Assembly: GCA_002308815.1 (NCBI GenBank)
Contig: DBVX01000074.1
Coordinates: 23,722 to 44,074, forward strand
DNA length: 20,353 nucleotides
From: Bacteroidales bacterium UBA1253
Lineage (GTDB): Bacteria; Bacteroidota; Bacteroidia; Bacteroidales; Paludibacteraceae
Direction of reading: 5' to 3'
Both the position numbers and the translations under genes were made by a program. Every line of letters begins with the position of its first letter. The first letter of the stretch is position 1. Shown piece by piece: positions 14,801 through 20,327 of the stretch. The notes under the pieces are model-generated. The model worked only from the letters and a program-made list of their open reading frames with translations, ran no database searches and had not been told where the DNA came from.

Positions 14801-15799
14801 ATGAAGAACAAATTGCTTTTATTGGCATTAACGTTAGTGGCAGTGAGTGCCAACGCGTATGATTTTCAGGTGGATAATCTGCGCTATTCCATTTTATCAA
14901 TCACGGACAAAACGGTTGAAGTGCTTACAAGTAGTGAATCGTTGTCCGGAGATGTCGTTATTCCGGCAACCGTACAGTACAACGGTGAGGAGTTTACGGT
15001 AACAGGCATTGCCGAACGTGCATTTGCTTATTGCCACAATATTAAAACGTTTACTGTTCCCAATACCGTCACAAGTATTGGTTCTCTCGGATTTGGCTGG
15101 TGCTGGTATTTGCACACTATAATTTTGGACAACCCGAATCCTCGGTTTACTTGCGGCAGTTATGCGTTTGATTACGACTGGCGGGATTTCAAGTCTGTCA
15201 AAATCATTAACGGAGATAACAAGTCCATGTTGGAAAACGGAGCCGGTATACTGGCATATCTGCCTGCACATGACTTATACATTGAAGGTGAGCGCGTCAC
15301 CGATTTTGTAGTGCCCGAAGGCACAACAGAGATCAACACGTTTTTCAAGAATGCCATGAGTTTGAAAAGCATCACCTTTGCGCCGTCTGTTCAATCTGTA
15401 GTGGCAGATGCCTTCTATCATTGCGACAGTCTCCATACCGTTTGTTTGTCAGAAAGTCTGACAAAAATAGAGAACTCTGCCTTCGCCGAATGTGCTTATT
15501 TGAGGACAATTTATTCTCCTTGTGTTTATCCGCCAGAGGCACAAGAATCTTCTTTCCCCAATGGTGCCTACTTGTTTGCAACAGTTTATATCCCCAAAGG
15601 AACATTGAGTTTGTATAAAAATGCTGCCGGATGGGAAAAGTTTTACAATTTTGTAGAGACAGACGGGTTAGGAGTTTATACAGGGATTGAAGATGCGGAT
15701 AATGGGAACTGCGTTCCCGATGTGAAAAAGGTTATGCGCAATGGGGTGATGTTTGTCATTACGCCGGACGGGAGCAGGTATGACATGCAGGGCAGGTAA
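14801..15799 (+). CDS. BspA-like leucine-rich-repeat secreted protein, 332 aa
   Basis: Secreted LRR protein of the BspA/TpLRR (LRR_5) type, a family linked to adhesion and host or matrix contact. A signal peptide (MKNKLLLLALTLVAVSANA) is followed by a beta-strand domain and repeats with the typical V-x-I/F-P-x-x-V-x-x-I-x-x-x-A-F-x-x-C pattern: GIAERAFAYCHNIKTFTVPN, SIGSLGFGWCWYLHTIIL, VADAFYHCDSLHTVCLSE and IENSAFAECAYLRTIY. The final about 38 residues (from TGIEDADN through NGVMFVITPDGSRYDMQGR) resemble the tail of the unrelated protein at 9265-10827 but stop right after QGR. It lies 94 nt after the lipoprotein gene with only a hairpin between, so may be cotranscribed. Confidence 0.88.
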   Translation: MKNKLLLLALTLVAVSANAYDFQVDNLRYSILSITDKTVEVLTSSESLSGDVVIPATVQYNGEEFTVTGIAERAFAYCHNIKTFTVPNTVTSIGSLGFGWCWYLHTIILDNPNPRFTCGSYAFDYDWRDFKSVKIINGDNKSMLENGAGILAYLPAHDLYIEGERVTDFVVPEGTTEINTFFKNAMSLKSITFAPSVQSVVADAFYHCDSLHTVCLSESLTKIENSAFAECAYLRTIYSPCVYPPEAQESSFPNGAYLFATVYIPKGTLSLYKNAAGWEKFYNFVETDGLGVYTGIEDADNGNCVPDVKKVMRNGVMFVITPDGSRYDMQGR

Positions 15800-15853
15800 G
15801 CGAAGCCTGACGTTTGAAAAGACAGTAACATACGCTGACAAGACATACAATTC

Positions 15854-15901
15854 GCAAAAGCGGTACATTTTGCGTTCTGTACATATTGGATTACCGTAAA
15901 A
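15854..15901 (+). repeat. Left terminal repeat of ATPase segment 1
   Basis: Two blocks: GCAAAAGCGGTACAT (15854-15868) and ATATTGGATTACCG (15883-15896), followed by TAAAA. The 48 bases match the left boundary of segment 2 (17547-17594) at 44 positions. The second block is the exact reverse complement of the right-boundary core at 19095-19108 and 20335-20348. GCAAAA/TTTTGC inside can form a short stem. Confidence 0.85.
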
Positions 15902-15903
15902 GG

Positions 15904-16011
15904 CACGAGTTTCAGCCAAAGTAATACAAAATTCACACATTTTGGCTTAAACTAATGTTTCAGTTTCAGCCAAAGTTGTATAAAAAACACCTGTTTTGGC
16001 TCAAACTCGTG
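15904..16011 (+). repeat. Array of four alternating AGCCAAA half-sites at 27-bp pitch (segment 1)
   Basis: AGCCAAA at 15914-15920 and 15968-15974 alternates with its reverse complement TTTGGCT at 15941-15947 and 15995-16001; the centres are exactly 27 bp apart. Seen another way, it is two 54-bp direct copies, each an inverted repeat (AGTTTcAGCCAAA to TTTGGCTnAAACT). The outer ends CACGAGTTT and AAACTCGTG also pair. It lies just inside the left boundary and just upstream of the ATPase promoter, so it is a candidate operator or ATPase-binding array. Confidence 0.85.
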
Positions 16012-16018
16012 AAATTTC

Positions 16019-16050
16019 CTTGCCTATATCAAAATAACGCAGTACTTTTG
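16019..16050 (+). promoter_or_regulatory. Promoter of ATPase gene 1
   Basis: CTTG (16019-16022), 20 bp, TACTTTTG (16043-16050). The expected start near 16057 leaves an 18-nt leader before the ATG at 16075. The same CTTG-N20-TACnTTTG arrangement precedes ATPase gene 2. Confidence 0.7.
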
Positions 16051-16074
16051 GCGCGGAATTAAAATCTTGTATGT

Positions 16075-17502
16075 ATGGCATCTATTATCGGAAGAACTGA
16101 GGAATTACGGCAGTTGAATCTTTTAACGAATAGTTCAAAAGCGGAATTTATTGCTGTTTATGGACGGCGGCGCGTAGGCAAAACCTATTTGATAACGGAA
16201 CATTTTCGTGACCGATTGGCATTCTATGCGTCCGGGGTACTCAATGCTAAGACTCTTCGGCAGAAAGAGGCTTTTTGTGCGTCATTGGAGAAAATAGGAG
16301 CATTGGGGTGCGAGCACGATAGTTGGATAAAATTGTTCGGTAAACTGCAAGAAGCTCTGCAGACCCGTGTGGATACCGGACAACCGACCATTATCTTCTT
16401 GGACGAGATACCTTGTTTTGATACGCAACGTGCAGCCTTTGTGCCGGCTTTGGATCATTTCTGGAACACATGGGCTTCTCATTATGCGAATATTAAGCTG
16501 ATTGTATGCGGCAGTGCGACCTCTTGGATTGTCAAAAATATCATCGACAGCCATGGAGGATTGCATGACCGCTTGACGTTCGAGATACATCTGCATCCGT
16601 TTTCCTTGGCGGAGACAGAGCAATATCTGTTGTCCAACGGCATACATTGGACGCGCACAATGGTCACGCAAGCGTATATGGCTTTCGGGGGGATTCCTTA
16701 TTACTTTAGTTTGGTACAGCCCGATGAAAGTCTTGCTCAAGCGTTGGATCGCATATATAGCAAGTCCACGGGAATACTGCGTAGGGAATATGATCGGCTG
16801 TTTGCGTCTCTGTTTATGATTCCGGAGCCGTATATGAAGATTATTGCAGTACTCTCAAAGAACCTTATGGGGCTGACAAGGGATGAGATTGCACATAAGA
16901 TGCAAATCCAAAGCGGCGGAACATTAACGAAGTGGCTCAAAGACTTGAAGAACTGCGATTTTATCCGTTCATATCGGGTGTATAGCAGGAAAATCAAGCA
17001 GAACTCGGAGTTGTACGTCCTGACCGATATGTTCACTATATTTCACCTGCATTTCCATACCATCATAGGCGAAGAGGAGAAGTTCTTCAGCAAGAACATC
17101 AAGACTTCCAATTTGTTAGTCTGGGAGGGGTTGGCATTTGAAAGAGTGGCCATGCAGCACATTCCACAGATTAAGCGAAGTCTTGGTATAAACGGAATAG
17201 AGGTGGATTATTACCAATGGAGAAGCACATCATCATCCCCTGCCCCGCAAATAGACCTCATATTAGACAGGGCGGATGGTATGATAAATGTATGCGAAAT
17301 GAAATTCTCGCAAACTCCATATCTTATTAAGAAAGCCGAATACGAGAAACTGCAAAATCGTTTGTTTTCTTTTCAGGCAGAAACACAGATGAACAAAGGT
17401 ATACAACTAACGTTTGTAACACCTTTTGGATTGCAACCGAATGAGTATGCCAACGAAGTAGTGCGGCAAGTAACCATGGATGACTTGTTTGCCGGAGCAT
17501 AA
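16075..17502 (+). CDS. AAA ATPase with C-terminal DUF234-type nuclease-like domain, 475 aa
   Basis: P-loop ATPase of the archaeal-type ATPase_2 group, abundant in Bacteroidales and of unknown role. Walker A is GRRRVGKT (30-37), Walker B is IIFLDE (106-111), sensor 1 is CGSATSW (145-151), and a GGLHDR arginine (about 161-166) probably acts in trans. A winged-helix region follows at about 265-305 (LTRDEIAHKM, LTKWLKDLKNCDF). The C-terminal DUF234-like domain (about 345-475) keeps a PD-(D/E)xK-like pattern: E351 or E356, D394 in QIDLILD, then E408 and K410 in CEMK. It is expected to be cytosolic. The gene lies between a left boundary repeat plus 27-bp-pitch array and a right boundary repeat. Nuclease activity and mobility are inference; the ATPase call is firm. 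Confidence 0.92.
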   Translation: MASIIGRTEELRQLNLLTNSSKAEFIAVYGRRRVGKTYLITEHFRDRLAFYASGVLNAKTLRQKEAFCASLEKIGALGCEHDSWIKLFGKLQEALQTRVDTGQPTIIFLDEIPCFDTQRAAFVPALDHFWNTWASHYANIKLIVCGSATSWIVKNIIDSHGGLHDRLTFEIHLHPFSLAETEQYLLSNGIHWTRTMVTQAYMAFGGIPYYFSLVQPDESLAQALDRIYSKSTGILRREYDRLFASLFMIPEPYMKIIAVLSKNLMGLTRDEIAHKMQIQSGGTLTKWLKDLKNCDFIRSYRVYSRKIKQNSELYVLTDMFTIFHLHFHTIIGEEEKFFSKNIKTSNLLVWEGLAFERVAMQHIPQIKRSLGINGIEVDYYQWRSTSSSPAPQIDLILDRADGMINVCEMKFSQTPYLIKKAEYEKLQNRLFSFQAETQMNKGIQLTFVTPFGLQPNEYANEVVRQVTMDDLFAGA

Positions 17503-17523
17503 CAAGAGGTGCCGTATTCACAT

Positions 17524-17594
17524 CCCCAAGCGGTAATTCGATATAAGCAAAAGCAGTATTTTTTGCGTTCTGTACATCTTGGATTACCGTAAAA
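17524..17594 (+). repeat. Composite junction: right end of segment 1 joined to left end of segment 2
   Basis: Contains a right-end core CGGTAATTCGATAT (17531-17544, two mismatches to the consensus CGGTAATCCAATAT), then GCAAAAGCAGTA (17547-17558), TTTTGCGTTCTGTAC, and a left-end core ATCTTGGATTACCG (17576-17589). Outer CGGTAAT/ATTACCG and inner GCAAAA/TTTTGC make an imperfect long palindrome. The two segments therefore abut with no unrelated DNA between them. Confidence 0.82.
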
Positions 17595-17686
17595 AGAGTA
17601 TGGAAACTTACAAAACTCTCAAAAAAAGAGTTTTCAAACTCTAAATATCGCATAAAAAAGAGTTTCAAATCTCTTTTTTTTATGTA
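17591..17686 (+). repeat. 32-bp-period array with AAAAAGAGT units (segment 2)
   Basis: AAAAAGAGT occurs at 17591-17599, 17623-17631 and 17655-17663, exactly 32 bp apart. Each copy is followed by an inverted partner (AAACTCT at 17613-17619 and 17636-17642, AAATCTCT at 17667-17674), so every unit can form a small hairpin. The last unit ends in T8. It sits just inside the left boundary, as do the arrays of segments 1 and 3. Confidence 0.78.
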
Positions 17687-17691
17687 AAATG

Positions 17692-17723
17692 CTTGTATGT
17701 AAAATGAAAATGCGCTACCTTTG
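17692..17723 (+). promoter_or_regulatory. Promoter of ATPase gene 2
   Basis: CTTG (17692-17695), 20 bp, TACCTTTG (17716-17723). The expected start near 17730 is about 24 nt before the ATG at 17754. Confidence 0.75.
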
Positions 17724-17753
17724 TCCCCGTAAACACAAAGCAAATACCAAAGT

Positions 17754-18965
17754 ATGGAACAGGTTACAGAAATAGAGGATTTGTTGCTCAATTATCACTT
17801 GAGGCTTCAAAGCACACCGTTGGACTTTCACCGTTACATCTATGATTCCATTGATTGGACGGACAGACTTGTCGGAATTAAGGGGCCGAAAGGTGTCGGC
17901 AAAACAACTATGATGCTGCAATACATACGGAGTCATTTCGCCAATCCGGATGATGCCCTGTATGTCTCGCTCGATAATTTATGGTTTCAGAGCCATTCGC
18001 TGCAGGACTTCGTGAAGTATTACTACATCCACGGCGGAAGACATCTTTTCCTTGATGAGGTGCACTATTATCCGCAGTGGCAGACTCTGTTCAAGAACAT
18101 CTACGACACCTATCCTGATTTGCAGATTGTATATACCGGTTCTTCCATGTTGCGGTTGAAGAGCGGTGAGGGTGATTTGTCCCGAAGGTTGTTGGACTAC
18201 ACCATGGCAGGATTGTCTTTCCGTGAATATCTGGAATATGAGGGCGTCGCCTCCCTTCCCGTTATGAAACTTGATGAGTTGCTCCGGCATCACGTGTCAG
18301 TCGCTATGGACACGAAGGCTAAAATACCATCTATCCAGCCTCTGTTCGAGCAGTATCTGCATCATGGCTATTACCCGTTTTACAAGGTTGCCCGAACAGG
18401 TTTTGAAAGCCGTCTGCAACGGGTGGTCAATCAGGTTTTGGAAGTTGATTACCCTGCTATTGACGAGGTGACCGTTTCCACTATCCGTAAGGCAAAAAGG
18501 ATGCTGATGGTTCTGGCGGAGCATGTGCCGCAGATGCCGAAGATGAACGCGCTCTACGCGCAATTGGAAACTGACAGGGTGCAGGGATTGAAGATGCTTG
18601 ACGCGTTGGAAAGAGCCGGACTGCTGGCTCTGCTGACCGACAAAGTGAAAAGTCTGAAAATGCTGTCACGTCCCGAGAAGATTTTCCTCAACAATACGAA
18701 TCTGATATACGCGTTAGGCAGCAAAACCAATATCGGCACTATACGCGAGACGTTCTTTTTCAATCAGGTTGGTCAGGTGTGCGATGTCCATTATCCCGCA
18801 AAGGGAGATTTTCTGGTGGACAACCGGTATCTGTTCGAGGTAGGTGGCAGCGGCAAGACATTTGAGCAGATTAAGGACATTGAGAACAGTTTCCTTGCTG
18901 TGGACGAGACTGAAATAGGCAGCCGCAACCGTATTCCCTTATGGATGTTCGGCTTGCTATATTAA
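17754..18965 (+). CDS. AAA ATPase with C-terminal DUF4143-like domain, 403 aa
   Basis: P-loop ATPase of the AAA_14/DUF4143 group. Walker A is GPKGVGKTT (44-52), Walker B is HLFLDE (97-102), sensor 1 is YTGSS (127-131), and the arginine motif DLSRR (141-145) is typical of this group. A helical linker is followed by a DUF4143-like C-terminal domain (about 230-400). The nuclease-like core is altered: GDFLVDNRYLFEVGG keeps D352 and E362, but the lysine expected two residues after E is Gly (G364), with K368 nearby. The domain may bind rather than cut, or use another lysine. The protein is only distantly related to the ATPase of segment 1 yet lies in the same boundary arrangement. Cytosolic; biological role unknown. 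Confidence 0.92.
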   Translation: MEQVTEIEDLLLNYHLRLQSTPLDFHRYIYDSIDWTDRLVGIKGPKGVGKTTMMLQYIRSHFANPDDALYVSLDNLWFQSHSLQDFVKYYYIHGGRHLFLDEVHYYPQWQTLFKNIYDTYPDLQIVYTGSSMLRLKSGEGDLSRRLLDYTMAGLSFREYLEYEGVASLPVMKLDELLRHHVSVAMDTKAKIPSIQPLFEQYLHHGYYPFYKVARTGFESRLQRVVNQVLEVDYPAIDEVTVSTIRKAKRMLMVLAEHVPQMPKMNALYAQLETDRVQGLKMLDALERAGLLALLTDKVKSLKMLSRPEKIFLNNTNLIYALGSKTNIGTIRETFFFNQVGQVCDVHYPAKGDFLVDNRYLFEVGGSGKTFEQIKDIENSFLAVDETEIGSRNRIPLWMFGLLY

Positions 18966-19087
18966 GTACGGTAGCAAAAATATGCGCTGACCCGAAATAA
19001 GTCTCACAAATGCCTGTGTATAAAAGTTGATAGAACCTATGCTGTAAATTATACGACCATTTATATAAATTCGCATTTACATATTCC
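18966..19087 (+). other. AT-rich tail between ATPase gene 2 and its right boundary
   Basis: No gene seen. It holds TGCGCTGACCCGAA (18983-18996), which differs by one base from the array unit at 19662-19675 in segment 3, and otherwise AT-rich sequence. Confidence 0.5.
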
Positions 19088-19129
19088 CTTCAAGCGGTAA
19101 TCCAATATAGCGGGTTACCGCTTTTTGTA
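19088..19129 (+). repeat. Right terminal repeat of segment 2, also a terminator-like hairpin
   Basis: The core CGGTAATCCAATAT (19095-19108) is the exact reverse complement of the left-end core. AAGCGGTAA (19092-19100) pairs with TTACCGCTT (19115-19123) around a 14-nt loop and is followed by TTTTTG, so it could terminate ATPase transcript 2. The reverse complement of the whole region shows the same two-block order as the left end (AAAAGCGGTA, spacer, TATTGGATTACCG). The first 26 bases are identical to 20328-20353. Confidence 0.85.
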
Positions 19130-19187
19130 TCCCGCCCGTCCGCTAACCACCCGCCCTGACTATAGAGATATAAGCCCTTATAAGCCT

Positions 19188-19219
19188 TTTGCGCTGACCG
19201 CTTACAACCCCTACCTTTG
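19188..19219 (+). promoter_or_regulatory. Promoter in the inter-segment region
   Basis: TTTG (19188-19191), 20 bp, TACCTTTG (19212-19219): exact consensus. Just after it comes GCAAAAGCGGTACAT (19225-19239), identical over 15 bases to the first block of the segment 1 left end. No recognisable gene follows, only a 47-codon reading frame (19282-19425). Confidence 0.65.
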
Positions 19220-19281
19220 CATTTGCAAAAGCGGTACATACCGTTATTGTGTATGCGGAGCGATAGTACAGAGAATACGAA

Positions 19282-19425
19282 ATGTGCGGAAAGTACTTGA
19301 AAATATCAAAAGACCGTATAAATCTTCAAGAAGATTTTGGTATTCCTTTGTTCTTACGTACCTTTGTGGCGGATTATCGGTGGATGATTCGTTCGCCCCG
19401 CGCGAAACACATATATTTTTACTGA
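19282..19425 (+). CDS. Possible 47-codon reading frame, doubtful
   Basis: An ATG about 56 nt after a consensus promoter start opens a frame that begins MCGKYLKISKDRINL and ends AKHIYFY. The MCG start recalls SRAP (YedK/HMCES-type) proteins, but nothing else supports that family and the length is far too short. A second promoter lies inside it. It may be a decayed 5' gene fragment or not translated at all. Confidence 0.2.
   Translation: MCGKYLKISKDRINLQEDFGIPLFLRTFVADYRWMIRSPRAKHIYFY
19336..19366 (+). promoter_or_regulatory. Promoter upstream of a long hairpin
   Basis: TTTG (19336-19339), 19 bp, TACCTTTG (19359-19366). The transcript would start near 19373 and run through the structured region at 19438-19560. 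Confidence 0.6.
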
Positions 19426-19437
19426 CGAGTCAATCCT

Positions 19438-19560
19438 GTTTGGTATAAAGTCTGGCAGCTGTTATACTGTGGAAAAGGTTGGCAAATCGTCGGTGCATAC
19501 TTCGGTATGTGCTGCTTTTGCTTTATTTCCACAAGGTTATGCCAGACACCTTTACCAAAC
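19438..19560 (+). ncRNA. Candidate structured RNA (or folded MITE): 123-nt irregular hairpin with UUCG loop
   Basis: Nested pairings run through the whole stretch: GTTTGGTA-ta-AAG (19438-19450) with CTTTACCAAAC (19550-19560); TCTGGCA (19451-19457) with TGCCAGA (19540-19546); TGTGGAAA (19468-19475) with TTTCCACA (19526-19533); GCAAA (19482-19486) with TTTGC (19517-19521); and GTGCATAC (19493-19500) with GTATGTGC (19505-19512), capped by TTCG. A promoter lies 70 nt upstream and a T7 run follows at 19577-19583. The shape is broadly 6S-like, but no known RNA family is recognised. Its ends could equally be terminal inverted repeats of a small inserted element. Confidence 0.5.
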
Positions 19561-19566
19561 TAAAGT

Positions 19567-19614
19567 GAAAGCAGTATTTTTTTGTGGTCTTTGACATATT
19601 GGATTACCGTAAAA
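19567..19614 (+). repeat. Left terminal repeat of ATPase segment 3
   Basis: AAAGCAGTA (19568-19576) and ATATTGGATTACCG (19596-19609) followed by TAAAA reproduce the two-block left end of segments 1 and 2. The spacer between blocks is more diverged here and carries a T7 run. Confidence 0.82.
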
Positions 19615-19622
19615 ACGGATGA

Positions 19623-19755
19623 AGAAAGTGCGCTCACCAGAATATTTCCAGCCTCAAAAAGTGCGCTCACCCGAATGTGTTGTCATATAAAAAGTGCGCT
19701 CACTCGACAATTTGTGGTTTTAAAAAGTGCGCTCACTCGATATTTAGCCACTCCC
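19623..19755 (+). repeat. 33-bp-period array, four units of AAAAAGTGCGCTCACYCGA (segment 3)
   Basis: GTGCGCTCAC begins at 19628, 19661, 19694 and 19727, exactly 33 bp apart. About 19 conserved bases (AAAAAGTGCGCTCACYCGA) alternate with about 14 bases that differ in each unit. The first unit is slightly diverged (GAAAG at its start, CAGA at its end). It occupies the same place as the arrays of segments 1 and 2, just inside the left boundary. Repeat and spacer are too short for CRISPR. Confidence 0.9.
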
Positions 19756-20290
19756 AAACAAGATGATGGAACTGCTCAACGACCTTGAGGACAGCAAAAC
19801 GGTGCTGATGTGCTATCGTTGCAACGACCCGAATGTGGGGTTGCCGCTCACACAGGACCGCACACGCTATAAGATGTATGTCGCTGACACCGGCTTGTTT
19901 GTCACTCTCGCATTTTGGGACAAGGAGGTGACGGAAAATGTTATCTACACGAAATTGCTTGGTGACAAACTTCAGACAAACTTGGGATATATCTACGAGA
20001 ATGTGGTGGCGCAGATGATTATGGCTGCCGGGCATAAGTTGTTCTATTACACTTTCCCCACTGCTGACGGCAAACGGTTGTATGAGGTGGATTTCATTCT
20101 GTCTCACGGAAGCAAGTTGTGGCCGATAGAAGTCAAGTCATCCGGATATGCCACACATCTGTCGCTTGATGAGTTCTGCAAGAAGTTTTCATCGAGGGTT
20201 GAACGCCGCTTCTTGATAACGACCAAAGACTATTCCCGCAGTGAGGAAACAACCATTCTTCCTGTCTATATGACACCACTGCTCAAATAA
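19748..20290 (+). pseudogene. 5'-truncated AAA ATPase gene: DUF4143 C-terminal domain only
   Basis: The frame opens after a TAG at 19745 and the first ATG is at 19763, giving 175 residues. It matches only the C-terminal half of an ATP-binding DUF4143 protein: NDPNVGLPL, then KMYVADTGLF, YIYENVVAQ (E80), YEVDFIL (D110) and PIEVKSS (E123, K125), an intact PD-(D/E)xK-like set. The Walker A/B half and the promoter found in the other two segments are absent, and the frame abuts the repeat array. A deletion between array and mid-gene explains this best. Translation from 19763 is possible but unproven. It is a different subfamily from the segment 2 protein, with an EVK motif instead of EVGG. Confidence 0.8.
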
Positions 20291-20327
20291 GAAATGACAT
20301 CTCTTAATTTGTATTAAAGAAAGATAT

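Noticed and set aside
17524..17594. Integron attC site
   Set aside because: Only the folded shape is similar; no attC core triplets or integron integrase were recognised, and the promoter-bearing genes are unlike promoterless cassettes.
19282..19425. SRAP (YedK/HMCES) gene suggested by an MCG start
   Set aside because: Only the first three residues fit; the frame ends after 47 codons and no conserved SRAP motifs follow.
19125..19448. 107-codon plus-strand reading frame over the inter-segment region
   Set aside because: It begins inside the segment 2 right-end hairpin and runs across two promoters; the peptide has no recognisable domain and odd composition.
19623..19755. CRISPR array
   Set aside because: A 19-bp repeat and 14-bp linkers are well below CRISPR sizes, there are only four units, and no cas gene is in the window.
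19582..19788. 68-codon plus-strand reading frame with an 11-residue KSALTR repeat
   Set aside because: It is a by-product of the 33-bp array (33 = 11 codons). It begins inside the boundary repeat, lacks a promoter or signal, and the equivalent segment 2 array has a 32-bp period that cannot stay in frame.
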